Assembly (NCBI RefSeq): GCF_001515305.1
Contig: NZ_LNQV01000011.1
Location: forward strand, 1 to 64,000
Reading direction: 5' to 3'
Source: Aquitalea pelogenes
Lineage (GTDB): Bacteria > Pseudomonadota > Gammaproteobacteria > Burkholderiales > Chromobacteriaceae
Length of the DNA: 64,000 nucleotides
A program made the position numbers and the translations under genes. The notes below the pieces were generated by a model. That model did no database searches, was not told the origin of the DNA, and worked only from the letters and a program-made list of their open reading frames with translations. How positions within the stretch are numbered: the first letter of the stretch is position 1; each line of letters starts with the position of its first letter. Shown here piece by piece: positions 8,259-17,900 of this stretch.

Positions 8259-10046
8259 TCACTCCCCTTCCCCACCCCGGTACTTGGCTGGCAGCTTGTC
8301 AAAGACGCGTTGCGCCTCGGCACGCAGGCCTTGCCATTCGGGCACATCCTCATCAATACCATCGAGATAATCCTTGGCATAGGTCGGGAAGGATGCCAGT
8401 GCCGTGGCCACGGTTTTGCGCGCCTCATCCTGCTTACCCGCCAGCGCCAGCATCTGCGCCTTTTTCATCATCACATCCGGATAGGGGCGGAAAGCAGTCA
8501 GGCGTTCTTCCCACTGCAATTTCTGCGTCAGGTTGCTGCGATCCGCAGTCAGATAATCATCCAGCGTGCTAAGGGCATGATAGGCAAACAGCGGATGCTC
8601 ATCCATGATCTGCGCCAGGCGCTGCTGGCGCTTGGCATCGCGTGCCGGGTTATCCGTCTGGGTATACAAGCCCACCAGCTCGTTGTAGGTGGACCAGGTG
8701 ACAATCGACAGATAGCCCACATACACCATACCCAACAGCCAGGCTGCCCGGACCAGCAAGCCGGCACGCGCAGTCCGTGCCGGTGCCATCGAAGCAAACA
8801 CCACCAGCATGGCGAGGAAATACAGATACCACAGCGGGTATTCCAGCATGCTGTGAATCAGCGTCACCGCCATGCAACCCAGCGCCAGCATGCCTTCAGC
8901 TTCGGCACGCTCGCTGAAGAATGGCCATACCACCCAGGCAAAGCCGACTACCACGGCCAGGGTGATGGGCAGGCCCATTTCCGCCAGCAATTGCAAAATG
9001 AGGTTATGGCAATTGGTGAACAGGCCGCTATTGAAGCCAGCACTGGCAAACTGCGGCAGCGGCTGCAAACGTACGCTTTCCGCTGCATATTGCGACCAAC
9101 CCACCCCCCACAACGGGTGGGTTTTGAAGGTCATCCAGGCCTTGGTCATTTCGGCAATACGGCGCGAACCCATGTCATCCCCATTAGCCGCCAGCCGCTC
9201 CACGCCGGAGGCATTGGTCACATTGGCATGGGTGAACAGCGAAATCAGGTGATTGACCAAAGGCAAGGCAAACTGCGCGGCAAAGATCACCACACAGGCC
9301 AGCAACATGGCCCACATCAGGCGGCGCGACTCCTGGCTACGCATGCGCCAGTGCCATACAAAGCCAAGCATGGTCAGAGCCAGCAGATACAACAGCGTGG
9401 TACGCGATGCAGCATAAGCCAGCATCAGCCCCAGCCACACCACCAGCAAGGCCAGCCAGCCACGCGCCATGCGGTCCACGGCAAACAGGTATACCCCGCT
9501 CACCACCGACCACATCAGATAATGCGCGTACTGATTACGCTGGCCGATATGACCAAAGATATTGGTAGTGGGGTGCGCACTGTCATAAAACAGGCCCAGC
9601 GTGTGGGCAAGGCCGGTCAGCTGTGCCAGGCCAATCAGCGACTGCACCAAACCACCCACAATCACTGCCCGCGCCAGCCAGATGGCAAAATCACGCGGTC
9701 CGAATGTCTGCTGCAGGCTGTAGGACAGCCCCGCCAGCAAGGCCACCACCAGCCAGGCCAGTGCGGTGGCATAGGTCATGCCGGGAAACAGGGCCTGCAC
9801 CAGCTGCGGCTGCACACCCCACAGCAGTGCGAGCAACAAACACCACCAACTGGCGCGTGGTACACGTTCAAACAAAGTTGCCGACGGTAGCAGGAATACG
9901 GCGGAAGCCAGCATCAACCACACCACATTCATCTCGCCAAACCATTGCGGCAGCGGCACAAAATGAATGCGGGATGCAAAGGGCAGGATGGCAATCAGGC
10001 AAAACGCCAGCAAGGCCATGCGGCGGGAGATCGTCGGAAAGGACAT
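8259..10046 (-). CDS. pglL: PglL/TfpO-family O-oligosaccharyltransferase (GC-typical copy)
   Basis: Enzymes of this Wzy_C superfamily move lipid-linked glycans onto Ser/Thr of exported proteins, often type IV pilins, in the periplasm. The 595-residue protein has about ten membrane segments, the PglL motif GHIGQRNQYAHY, the Wzy_C loop HPLWGVGWSQYAAES then NCHNLILQLLAEMG, and HSMLEYPLWY before a soluble C-terminal domain. I start it at ATG 10046 (MSFPTISRR); a TTG at 10076 would add ten residues. It sits beside a second ligase and two pilins, which are the likely acceptors. Base composition matches the chromosome. Confidence 0.87.
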   Translation of the reverse strand: MSFPTISRRMALLAFCLIAILPFASRIHFVPLPQWFGEMNVVWLMLASAVFLLPSATLFERVPRASWWCLLLALLWGVQPQLVQALFPGMTYATALAWLVVALLAGLSYSLQQTFGPRDFAIWLARAVIVGGLVQSLIGLAQLTGLAHTLGLFYDSAHPTTNIFGHIGQRNQYAHYLMWSVVSGVYLFAVDRMARGWLALLVVWLGLMLAYAASRTTLLYLLALTMLGFVWHWRMRSQESRRLMWAMLLACVVIFAAQFALPLVNHLISLFTHANVTNASGVERLAANGDDMGSRRIAEMTKAWMTFKTHPLWGVGWSQYAAESVRLQPLPQFASAGFNSGLFTNCHNLILQLLAEMGLPITLAVVVGFAWVVWPFFSERAEAEGMLALGCMAVTLIHSMLEYPLWYLYFLAMLVVFASMAPARTARAGLLVRAAWLLGMVYVGYLSIVTWSTYNELVGLYTQTDNPARDAKRQQRLAQIMDEHPLFAYHALSTLDDYLTADRSNLTQKLQWEERLTAFRPYPDVMMKKAQMLALAGKQDEARKTVATALASFPTYAKDYLDGIDEDVPEWQGLRAEAQRVFDKLPAKYRGGEGE

Positions 10047-10139
10047 GATGAAATAGGGGAGCCGAAAGCAAAACAAGGAGGATACCGCATGTCTGACAGG
10101 AAGACACCGCCAGCCTGGGCCGACGGTGCCTGTGGACGA

Positions 10140-11948
10140 TCAGAACAGCGCTTTGCGGGTGACGGGGGCGGCGACGGTCATGACGGCGGCGATACGGCCA
10201 GCCTCCGTATTACCACCGTGCGCGGCATACTCTTCGGCCGCACGCTTGGCAATTTTCTTCAGCGGCTCAATTTCTGCAAAATTATAACGTGCATAATTTG
10301 CCACATAAGCATCAACAAAATCAGGATAATTTGCGATTGCCAATACCAGCGCCTCTTGGGACTTTTTGGCCTGCCCATCCAATGCTCGCAATATGGACAA
10401 CTTGAATAATACTTCAGGATACGGCGTTATCTCTGCTAGGCGTTCGAAATGATCAATCTTATATTTAAACTGATCCTTAGTCGGCTGAAAGTAAGCAACC
10501 AACTCCATATCCGCCTCATCCCTCCAAAAAGGATTAGCACCCAACTCAACCAATGATTTTATTCTTTTAACATTTTCAGTAACATTTGCAGTAGGACGCT
10601 GACTCTCGAATAATATCTTATACGCACCATGACCAATCAAAAAATTTACCAAACAAAGAACTGCAACACAAACTGCAATTGTCCGAACAATCAAACCACG
10701 AAGCTTCAGATTGACACTAGGCAATGGAGCCAAAACCCCAACAACAACCAGACAAAGAATGAATGGCAAGTACCACAATGGGTATTCAAATAAACTATGA
10801 ATTACGATCACAGAAAAAACTGAAAGCAAGAACAAGTTTTCACCGCTCTTAGCACCAAACTTCAAATATCCCCAAAAAATCATCACCAAACAAATTACTA
10901 CAGGTAGCAAACCAACAAGACCTGTTTCGGCCAATAACTGGAAGATTAGGTTATGAGAATTATTGAATAACCAACTCTCAGGGGATTTCGGCCACCCTCC
11001 AAATGCCTCCAAACGAACAGACTCAGCTGCATAACCTCGAAGACCGACACCAAAAAAAGGATGAGAGAGAAAAATATCCCAAGCTTTACTCCACTCGATA
11101 CGTCTACGCGCTCCCACACCCGCAGCCATAACCCTATCAGAACCACTCTCAACATCAATCGGCATGCCAATGTAAGCAAGAATTTGGCATAGCTGATGAT
11201 TAAAAATCTGTACTAATACTACTAAAATAACAGCACCAGAAATGGCAAAAGCCATTCTTTTTACTACCGCATCCCCATGACTTGTACGCAACCAAATCCA
11301 AGAAAGAAAACACATCATCAAACCATAAAGAATAATCAGTCGCGCACCAGACCAGGAAATAAGAAGCGAAAAAAGAACTATTGAAGCCCAAAAAAATAAT
11401 GCCCTCAGTTTTCTAATAGAATACAAATAGCAAGCCGCCACCAAACCCCACGTCAAAAATTGGGCATATTGATTTCGCTGACCAATATTACCCATAATAT
11501 TGCCACGAGGATTTACAGCGTCATACACAACAAATCCATTAAAATAAGGGGCCAAACCCATTATTTGTATATAACCAAGCAACACCTGCACCAACGATGC
11601 ACAAAAGAACAGCATGCAAAGCGATACAATAAATTCACTACGACCTTCCCCATCAATACCATTCTTTACATATAGGGAGAAAAGAGACAACAACAATAGC
11701 ACCGACAATTCTTCAGGTGCTTTAACATGCCCAGACCCGATACATGCCAACAGAAATAACAACAAACCAACTGACATCACCGAGAGGTCCAGCTGCACAT
11801 TTCTCCATGCAAACAGCACAAATGCCACACCCAAACCCACGATGGAAATAGCGCTGAAATACCAATCAGGGGAAGGTGGAAATCTAATAAAGCTAAAAAA
11901 TGGGAAAACAATGATTAGCCCAATAAAATAATTAGATATTTTTCTCAT
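10140..11948 (-). CDS. PglL/TfpO-family O-oligosaccharyltransferase (AT-rich, probably imported copy)
   Basis: A 602-residue paralogue of the neighbouring ligase with the same layout: GNIGQRNQYAQF, HPFFGVGLRGYAAES, NNSHNLIFQLLAETG and HSLFEYPLWY, plus a soluble C-terminal domain. It follows the pilins on the same strand after a terminator hairpin. Start is ATG 11948 (MRKISNY); a longer reading frame to 11999 would run through that hairpin. Most of the gene is AT-rich (hand counts 35-43% GC per 60 bases), but roughly the last 40 codons, below about 10260, are GC-rich. This suggests transfer with a recombination junction inside the gene. Pilin-specific ligase is the favoured role; general ligase is possible. 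Confidence 0.85.
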   Translation of the reverse strand: MRKISNYFIGLIIVFPFFSFIRFPPSPDWYFSAISIVGLGVAFVLFAWRNVQLDLSVMSVGLLLFLLACIGSGHVKAPEELSVLLLLSLFSLYVKNGIDGEGRSEFIVSLCMLFFCASLVQVLLGYIQIMGLAPYFNGFVVYDAVNPRGNIMGNIGQRNQYAQFLTWGLVAACYLYSIRKLRALFFWASIVLFSLLISWSGARLIILYGLMMCFLSWIWLRTSHGDAVVKRMAFAISGAVILVVLVQIFNHQLCQILAYIGMPIDVESGSDRVMAAGVGARRRIEWSKAWDIFLSHPFFGVGLRGYAAESVRLEAFGGWPKSPESWLFNNSHNLIFQLLAETGLVGLLPVVICLVMIFWGYLKFGAKSGENLFLLSVFSVIVIHSLFEYPLWYLPFILCLVVVGVLAPLPSVNLKLRGLIVRTIAVCVAVLCLVNFLIGHGAYKILFESQRPTANVTENVKRIKSLVELGANPFWRDEADMELVAYFQPTKDQFKYKIDHFERLAEITPYPEVLFKLSILRALDGQAKKSQEALVLAIANYPDFVDAYVANYARYNFAEIEPLKKIAKRAAEEYAAHGGNTEAGRIAAVMTVAAPVTRKALF

Positions 11949-11967
11949 CTTCCACACCAAAATAAAC

Positions 11968-11991
11968 AAAGGGGTGCAAAAGCACCCCTTT
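11968..11991 (-). terminator. Terminator after the pilin genes
   Basis: A perfect 10-bp stem AAAGGGGTGC/GCACCCCTTT with a four-base loop, followed on the minus strand by TTTGTTTATTTT. It lies between the pilin stop (12016) and the ligase start (11948), and would make ligase expression depend on readthrough or a separate promoter. Confidence 0.85.
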
Positions 11992-12015
11992 ATAATCACA
12001 AATTAAGCTATATGA

Positions 12016-12456
12016 TCAACGGCAATTAGCAGGCAAGTACTGACTAGGAATTGTACCGGCTGCGCATTTCCAGTCTACAGTCCCGCTAGAAATAGTACCA
12101 GTCAGAGTAAAGGTATTCGCTGTAGTAGTTACATTACCACCGACGCTACTAGCCATCGTAACAGTCAACACACCGACAGTATTGCTGGTTTGCGAGTAAG
12201 CAACTGAAGAAACATACTTGGTTGCAACAGAAGAGAAGCCTGCAGAAGCAGCTGTACCAGGCATAGTACCATTACTGATGGCATATTCCGACACCGAGGT
12301 TTTAGCTGCAGCGACTGCGGCCAGACCTTCAGAAACTTTGGCACGTACTGTGTAATCCTGATATGCCGGAATGGCGATGGCAGCCAAAATACCAATGATC
12401 GCAACAACAATCATCAGCTCGATCAGAGTAAAACCCTGTTGGATTTGCTTTTGCAT
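12016..12456 (-). CDS. pilA: Type IV pilin (second of tandem pair)
   Basis: A major-pilin-type subunit of 146 residues. The leader MQKQIQQG is cleaved before [20 protein letters not shown] by prepilin peptidase; the hydrophobic N-terminal helix with Glu5 drives fibre assembly. The C-terminal disulfide pair is C in WKC and C in PANCR. The start has AGGGAG as ribosome binding site, 17 bp after the stop of the upstream pilin. The N-terminal halves of the two pilins are nearly identical, while the Ser/Thr-rich C-terminal halves differ, as expected for duplication followed by divergence. Ser/Thr-rich stretches are possible glycan sites. Confidence 0.93.
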   Translation of the reverse strand: MQKQIQQGFTLIELMIVVAIIGILAAIAIPAYQDYTVRAKVSEGLAAVAAAKTSVSEYAISNGTMPGTAASAGFSSVATKYVSSVAYSQTSNTVGVLTVTMASSVGGNVTTTANTFTLTGTISSGTVDWKCAAGTIPSQYLPANCR

Positions 12457-12473
12457 TTGATACTCCCTAGAAA

Positions 12474-12896
12474 TTACCGACAGTTAGCCGGCAAATAGTT
12501 TGGATAAAGGCCGTTGCTGGAACAAGTCCAAGATACAATATTACTGGCTGTAACACTTGGTGTAAGTGTTAGCTGTAAACCCGAAGCAGTTGATGCATTA
12601 AATGAAACGGTAATCACACTGACACCAGCACTTGCTGCAACTTGTACATTACTGACGTAGTTGCCGGTAAGACTGCTTGGCAAACCTGCACTGGCATTGG
12701 TTGAAGGCCAGTATCCATTCGAAATGTAAGACTCGCTGACTGAAGTCTTGGCATGATCAGCATAAGTCAAGCCCTCTGCCACTTTCGCCCGAACGGTGTA
12801 GTCCTGATACGCCGGTATCGCAATCGCAGCCAGAATGCCGATGATGGCTACCACTATCATCAGTTCAATCAAGGTAAAACCGTTATTGCGTCGCAT
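12474..12896 (-). CDS. pilA: Type IV pilin (first of tandem pair, sigma-54 promoter)
   Basis: A 140-residue type IV pilin. The short leader MRRNNG precedes [20 protein letters not shown] and the mature part ends YLPANCR with a disulfide loop formed by the Cys in WTC and the final Cys. I start at ATG 12896, directly after GGAGAGGGGC; an upstream ATG at 12917 is in frame but has no such site. A sigma-54 promoter lies at 12929-12944. No terminator separates it from the next pilin, so both are probably made from one transcript and may form a mixed or switchable fibre. Confidence 0.93.
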   Translation of the reverse strand: MRRNNGFTLIELMIVVAIIGILAAIAIPAYQDYTVRAKVAEGLTYADHAKTSVSESYISNGYWPSTNASAGLPSSLTGNYVSNVQVAASAGVSVITVSFNASTASGLQLTLTPSVTASNIVSWTCSSNGLYPNYLPANCR

Positions 12897-12928
12897 GCCC
12901 CTCTCCGTGGTATGCATGGACTACATAA

Positions 12929-12944
12929 TGCAGAAAGCGTGCCA
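12929..12944 (-). promoter_or_regulatory. Sigma-54 promoter of the pilin operon
   Basis: On the minus strand the sequence TGGCACG-N4-CTGCA matches the sigma-54 consensus (TGGCACG-N4-TTGCA) with one change, and has the required GG-N10-GC spacing. It is about 30 bp upstream of the pilin start. Pilin genes are classically sigma-54/PilR dependent; pilR and rpoN are not in this window. Confidence 0.88.
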
Positions 12945-13084
12945 GGTGGCTGCGTGCCGTATTTTCAGGGTGGCACGTCATCACTCAGCTTGCATAGGCT
13001 GTCAGCATGTGACGTTTTTTGTCAGTTCCAGCTGCCGGGACTGGCTGTGTTAGCATCCTGCCATTCCCGCATACAGGAGCCCTC

Positions 13085-14434
13085 ATGAGCAACCAGGACT
13101 GGCTGAACCGCAGCCGCGACAGCGTCTGGCACCCTTGCACCCAGATGAAACGCCACGAAACCCTGCCCATCATCCCCATCGCCAAAGCCGAAGGGGTATG
13201 GCTGGAGGATTTTGACGGCAATCGTTACCTGGATGCCGTGAGTTCCTGGTGGGTAAACCTGTTCGGCCATGGCCATCCGCGCATCAAGCAGGCCATCAGG
13301 CAACAACTGGATGAGGTGGAACATGTGATTCTGGCCGGTTTCACCCACAGGCCGGTGATCGAACTGTCCGAGCGCCTGTCCGCGCTGACCGGACTTGGCC
13401 ATGTGTTCTATGCCTCGGATGGTGCCAGCGCCACCGAAATTGCCCTGAAGATGAGCTTTCATTACTGGAAGAACATCGGCCAGCCGGAGAAGTGCCGTTT
13501 CATCAGTCTGGATAACAGCTATCACGGTGAAACCGCCGGCGCGCTGGCCGTCACCGATGTACCGCTGTTCTCCGCCACCTATGCGCCGCTGCTCAAGCCT
13601 GGCGTGCGGGTGCCATCGCCGGATGCGCGACAAGCCCGACCGGGACAGAGCGCCGAGGATGTGGCCATGGCCGCCATTCGCTCACTGGAAAATGTGCTGG
13701 CAAAAAAGGCTGGCGAAATGGCGGCCATCATTGTGGAACCGCTGGTACAGGGTGCGGCCGGCATGGTCATGTACCACCCGGTCTACCTGACAGAACTGCG
13801 CCGCCTGTGCGATCAGTATCAGGTTCACCTGATTGCCGATGAAATTGCCGTGGGCTTCGGCCGCACCGGCACGCTGTTTGCCTGCGAGCAGGCCGGTATC
13901 AAACCGGACTTTCTCTGCCTGTCCAAAGGCATTACCGGTGGCTTCCTGCCCCTGTCCTGTGTACTGAGCACCGACACCATCTACCAGGCGTTTTATCACG
14001 ATGATGTCACCCGCGGCTTTTTGCACTCCCACAGCTACACCGGGAATGCCCTGGCTTGCAGCGCCGCCCTGGCGGTGCTGGACATTTTTGCCGACGAAGA
14101 CATCATTGCGCGCAACCGCGAACTGGCCGCCACCTTTACTGACATTCTGGCACCGCTGGCTGCACGAGCGGATGTGCGTCACTTCCGCCATACCGGCATG
14201 ATCTGGGCATTTGATGTAGAAAGCCCGCGCGCCGACTTTGCACAAGCGTTTTTCTCGGCCATGCTGAAACTGGGCTGTCTGGTCAGACCAATCGGCAAGA
14301 CGGTGTACTTCATGCCGCCTTATGTCATGCAGCCCGCGGAAATGATGCAGCTGTTCCAGGCCACCTGCGCCGTGCTGGATGCCTTGCATCAAGAAAACAC
14401 AATTTTGACCGGGCCGGTCACCGCATTGCCATGA
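13085..14434 (+). CDS. bioA: Adenosylmethionine-8-amino-7-oxononanoate aminotransferase
   Basis: BioA transfers an amino group from SAM to KAPA to make DAPA in biotin synthesis. The 449-residue fold-type I aminotransferase has the BioA N-terminal pattern WHPCTQM, the PLP-binding DEIAVGFGRTG and the Schiff-base lysine K281 in LSKGITGGFLPLS. Start is ATG 13085 with CAGGAG upstream. No other biotin gene adjoins it here. Confidence 0.96.
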   Translation: MSNQDWLNRSRDSVWHPCTQMKRHETLPIIPIAKAEGVWLEDFDGNRYLDAVSSWWVNLFGHGHPRIKQAIRQQLDEVEHVILAGFTHRPVIELSERLSALTGLGHVFYASDGASATEIALKMSFHYWKNIGQPEKCRFISLDNSYHGETAGALAVTDVPLFSATYAPLLKPGVRVPSPDARQARPGQSAEDVAMAAIRSLENVLAKKAGEMAAIIVEPLVQGAAGMVMYHPVYLTELRRLCDQYQVHLIADEIAVGFGRTGTLFACEQAGIKPDFLCLSKGITGGFLPLSCVLSTDTIYQAFYHDDVTRGFLHSHSYTGNALACSAALAVLDIFADEDIIARNRELAATFTDILAPLAARADVRHFRHTGMIWAFDVESPRADFAQAFFSAMLKLGCLVRPIGKTVYFMPPYVMQPAEMMQLFQATCAVLDALHQENTILTGPVTALP

Positions 14435-14563
14435 GGATTACCTTGCCTAGGCGGGCTTGATTCAAATAGCATGAGCGATACAAGGAATGGCAGATCAACC
14501 ATCCATATGGTTTGTCATTCCGCCAGAACTCATTCCCTTACCCGCCTAGCCACAGGATGCACG

Positions 14564-16102
14564 ATGCAGCTTGCCTTGCCCGCTCTGGATATGGACCCGA
14601 GATTGGTAGACACCAACCCTGACAGCGTTGCCAGCTGGGTAGAACGCTTGCCGTACACCGACCTGCATGAATGCGGCCGCCAGATGCTGGATGCCTTGCG
14701 CAATCTCAGCCGTACCCCGATGGAAGTGGCCAACCGCCACAAGCTGCTGCTGCAATACCTGAAAGGGCTGGACCGCTACTACCCGGCGCTGGAAAGTGAA
14801 ATCATCCAGACCGATCTGACCTCGGCACCGCGCACCCGCCAGCTGGCCATGCTGGGCGCAGCCCTGTTCGAAGCCATTTTCATTGCCTTCAAACGCACGC
14901 TGAGCGAGCGGCTGGCCAAACGCGGCCTGCTGGAACGCGAGCAACAACGCATCGAACTGCTGTTGTACACCATGATGTCGGCACGCCAGTTGCTGAGTAT
15001 CTGCTGCCAGAGCTACAGCCCGCCACCGGCACACTTCTGGTACGACTGCCACCAGCTGTTCAGCTTTGCCCTGGCGCGCGGCTGGCAGGACAAGCATCTG
15101 GAAAACGACGATTCACCAGCCACCATTTACCGCCAGATCCTGCTGTTGGGGCTGACCTCCACCAACCGGCTGTCCATGCCGGAATTACTGGTGGCCAAGC
15201 AGTTGATCATGGATCTGGCCCATCAAACCGGTCTGGTTCCGGTTGAGGCAATCCAGGGGCAGGCCCATGGCTATCTGGTGGATGCCTGCCGTGACGAACC
15301 GCCGCGCTTTCTGCGTATCCAGGCGGAAACCCTGGAAGCGGGATGTTATCTGCTGGACCTGGTACCGGCCATTACCGTGCTGAATCACAGCATCGAGCAA
15401 TTGACCAAGGTACAGAACACCAGCAGCAACCCCAGCCAGACTTACGATGAGCTGCACCTGCTGCAATCGCTGGCTGCCGAATGGCAGCAACCGCGCCGCC
15501 GCCGACACCAGCGCCTGCCGATCCAGGAAGTAATCGAACTGATTTCCACCGTGCCGGCCATCTGGTATCGCAGCAACGGCATGAGCTGGGTGCAGGCCGG
15601 CAACGAAGAAGCCGCACCGCCCCCCACTACCCGCGCACCGCCGCCACCCAGCCTGTTTGTGGTGGTGAACCAGAGCGCCACCGGCTTTCTGCTGCGCGGC
15701 CAGCCACGCGGTCAGACCTTGCGCGCCGGCGAAGCTGTGTTGCTGACCCATCCGGGCAAACCCGACAGCGCCCAGTTGTGCATGGTGTGCTGGGTATCCT
15801 TGCTGCCGGACGGGGTCGATGTGGAATGCGGGGTGGAAATCATCGCGGCCAAACCCGAAGCCGTCATGGTGATTCCCACCATTACCCATCCCAGCGACAC
15901 CCCGCAATTTGCCCTGCGCCTCCCGGCCATTGCCAGCCTGCGCCGACCGGCCCTGCTGTTGATGCAAGGCCGCCCGTTCAGCCGGCTGCGCGAATTCCGC
16001 CTGTGGGATGACAAGGGTGACATGCTGGTACGCTCCTCCAGGCTGGACAAGCAATCCCCCCACTTCCAGCTGATGGAATTTCGCGATAGCGACCACTTCT
16101 GA
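14564..16102 (+). CDS. PilZ-domain protein with long N-terminal helical region
   Basis: A 512-residue cytoplasmic protein without signal peptide. The first 300 residues are mainly helical and I do not recognise them. The C-terminal part carries the two c-di-GMP-binding PilZ motifs: an Arg cluster with RxxxR at R313-R317 and NxSxxG at N369-G374. The roughly 50 residues between them include a Pro-rich insert ([12 protein letters not shown]), longer than usual in PilZ proteins. This predicts c-di-GMP binding; target unknown. I start at ATG 14564 (MQLALPALD), after CAGGATGCACG; an ATG at 14471 would add 31 residues with no ribosome binding site. Proximity to the pilins is suggestive only. Confidence 0.75.
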   Translation: MQLALPALDMDPRLVDTNPDSVASWVERLPYTDLHECGRQMLDALRNLSRTPMEVANRHKLLLQYLKGLDRYYPALESEIIQTDLTSAPRTRQLAMLGAALFEAIFIAFKRTLSERLAKRGLLEREQQRIELLLYTMMSARQLLSICCQSYSPPPAHFWYDCHQLFSFALARGWQDKHLENDDSPATIYRQILLLGLTSTNRLSMPELLVAKQLIMDLAHQTGLVPVEAIQGQAHGYLVDACRDEPPRFLRIQAETLEAGCYLLDLVPAITVLNHSIEQLTKVQNTSSNPSQTYDELHLLQSLAAEWQQPRRRRHQRLPIQEVIELISTVPAIWYRSNGMSWVQAGNEEAAPPPTTRAPPPPSLFVVVNQSATGFLLRGQPRGQTLRAGEAVLLTHPGKPDSAQLCMVCWVSLLPDGVDVECGVEIIAAKPEAVMVIPTITHPSDTPQFALRLPAIASLRRPALLLMQGRPFSRLREFRLWDDKGDMLVRSSRLDKQSPHFQLMEFRDSDHF

Positions 16103-16173
16103 GCCACGCCCAGGCTGTCCGGTTTGCGGTAAACTCTTCAGCTTCTTCATTTATTGCAGCAGAAGGGTTTTGT

Positions 16174-17292
16174 ATGCGCTCGGTGATTCATGCCGCCAAC
16201 CGGATTGTGGTCAAGGTAGGTTCCAGCCTGGTCACCAATGATGGCAAGGGACTGGACCTGGCGGCGCTGGCGCGCTGGGCTGCCGAGATTGCCGAACTGA
16301 AACGCCGTGGCAAACAGGTGGTGCTGGTTTCCAGCGGGGCCATTGCCGAAGGCTGTCAGCGCCTGGGCTGGTCGGTACGCCCCAAGGGGGTTCACGAACT
16401 GCAGGCCGCTGCTGCCGTGGGCCAGATGGGCCTGTGTCAGGCCTATGAAACCGCGTTCCGCTCTTTCGGCCTGAAAACCGCGCAAATCCTGCTGACCCAC
16501 GAAGACCTGGCCGACCGCACCCGTTACCTGAATGCGCGCACCACACTCACCACCCTGCTCAATCTTAATGTCGTCCCCATCATCAATGAGAATGACACGG
16601 TGGTCACCGACGAAATCCGTTTTGGCGACAACGACACGCTGGGTGCATTGGTCACCAACCTGATTGAAGCCGATGCGCTGATCATCCTGACCGACCAGCA
16701 AGGCCTGTACACTGCCGACCCGCGCAAGCATCCGGATGCGGTATTCGTGCACGAAGCGCAGGCAGGTGATGCTGCGCTGGAAGACATGGCCGGTGGTGCA
16801 GGCTCCAGCATTGGTACCGGCGGCATGATCACCAAGATTCTCGCCGCCAAGCGTTCGGCCCGCAGTGGTGCCGACACTGTGATTGCCTGTGGTCGCGAAC
16901 ATGATGTGCTGTCGCGTCTGGCCGATGGCGAAGGCATTGGCACCCAGCTGCTGGCACCGACCAACCGCATGGCAGCACGCAAGCAATGGCTGGCTGACCA
17001 CCTGAAGCTGACCGGTCGCATCGTGCTGGACAATGGTGCGGCACTGGCAGTACGCGAACGTGGTACCAGCCTGCTGCCGGTAGGGGTTACTGCCATCGAA
17101 GGCGACTTCCTGCGTGGTGAAGCGGTGGCCTGCGTGGACCCGCAAGGGCTGGAAGTGGCGCGCGGCCTGGTGAACTACAGCTCGGACGAAGCCCGGCTGA
17201 TCATGAAGAAAACCACCCGCGAGATTGAAGCCACACTGGGCTATATGGTGGAACCGGAACTGATTCACCGCGACAATATGGTCACCCTGTAA
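16174..17292 (+). CDS. proB: Glutamate 5-kinase
   Basis: ProB phosphorylates glutamate in the first step of proline synthesis and is feedback-inhibited by proline. The 372-residue protein has the amino-acid kinase domain ([11 protein letters not shown] near the start, [23 protein letters not shown]) and a C-terminal PUA domain from about residue 280, the full bacterial length. In many relatives it follows obgE, which is not present here. Confidence 0.96.
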   Translation: MRSVIHAANRIVVKVGSSLVTNDGKGLDLAALARWAAEIAELKRRGKQVVLVSSGAIAEGCQRLGWSVRPKGVHELQAAAAVGQMGLCQAYETAFRSFGLKTAQILLTHEDLADRTRYLNARTTLTTLLNLNVVPIINENDTVVTDEIRFGDNDTLGALVTNLIEADALIILTDQQGLYTADPRKHPDAVFVHEAQAGDAALEDMAGGAGSSIGTGGMITKILAAKRSARSGADTVIACGREHDVLSRLADGEGIGTQLLAPTNRMAARKQWLADHLKLTGRIVLDNGAALAVRERGTSLLPVGVTAIEGDFLRGEAVACVDPQGLEVARGLVNYSSDEARLIMKKTTREIEATLGYMVEPELIHRDNMVTL

Positions 17293-17322
17293 ACCCTGGT
17301 TTCAAAGTGGTGACAGGCACAA

Positions 17323-17346
17323 AAAAGGCGGCGCAAGCCGCCTTTT
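17323..17346 (+). terminator. Terminator after proB (bidirectional)
   Basis: A perfect 10-bp stem AAAAGGCGGC/GCCGCCTTTT with GCAA tetraloop, starting about 30 bases after the proB stop. Symmetric A and T tracts let it also end the convergent minus-strand gene that stops at 17398. Confidence 0.9.
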
Positions 17347-17397
17347 GCATGTGCAACAGCCAGCCGGGACTGCAGACAGACCAGGCCAGGTGCCGTA

Positions 17398-17832
17398 TCA
17401 CTCCTGCCCGGGCGCATCCACGTTTTTACCAGCTTCCAGCTCGCGTGCACGGCGCAATTCCAGCGCACGGGCAATCACATAAGCCATCATCAGGCAGATG
17501 AAGAACAGGAACATCACCAGCGCCATCGAGCGCAGGGTTTCGGTCAGCGCGTTCCACAATTCCAGCACCCAGCGCGCACCGGTCAGTTCCAGCTGGGTAC
17601 TGCCCTTGCCGGCAGTGGGCGGCAGATACTGCTCCAGATTCCAGGGGCGGACGCCGCCGGAGATCCCTGCTACCACGATGGCAAAGCTGATGTAGTAGCG
17701 CCAGGCATCGGCCAGGTCCTGTCCCAGAGTACGGCGCAGGATCTTGACGATGGCAGGGTCAAAAAAACGCACTACTGCCAGCGAAGTAGCCAGGGCAACC
17801 ACGACAATGGCAGCAAACAGTGCATAAAACAT
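17398..17832 (-). CDS. Small inner-membrane protein of unknown function
   Basis: A 144-residue protein with three predicted membrane segments: residues about 3-24, 55-72 and 105-130. It ends in a charged, helical cytoplasmic tail (ELRRARELEAG). I do not recognise the family. The start is ATG 17832 with AAAGGAAAC upstream; an earlier in-frame codon at 17856 lacks such a site. It lies 68 bp downstream of the amidotransferase gene on the same strand and could be co-transcribed with it. Confidence 0.72.
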   Translation of the reverse strand: MFYALFAAIVVVALATSLAVVRFFDPAIVKILRRTLGQDLADAWRYYISFAIVVAGISGGVRPWNLEQYLPPTAGKGSTQLELTGARWVLELWNALTETLRSMALVMFLFFICLMMAYVIARALELRRARELEAGKNVDAPGQE

Positions 17833-17900
17833 GATGTTTCCTTTCTGGAAAACCAAATCAGGTTCAGATAACAGATCAATTCATGTACAGCGCGCCACGC

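Noticed and set aside
8247-9890. A 547-codon plus-strand frame opposite the first pglL-like gene
   Set aside because: The minus strand carries the clear Wzy_C/PglL motifs; the plus frame is Gln/His-rich with no domain.
11949-11999. A GTG-started extension of the AT-rich ligase
   Set aside because: It would translate through the perfect 10-bp pilin terminator hairpin; the ATG at 11948 has its own ribosome binding site and gives a normal membrane-protein start.
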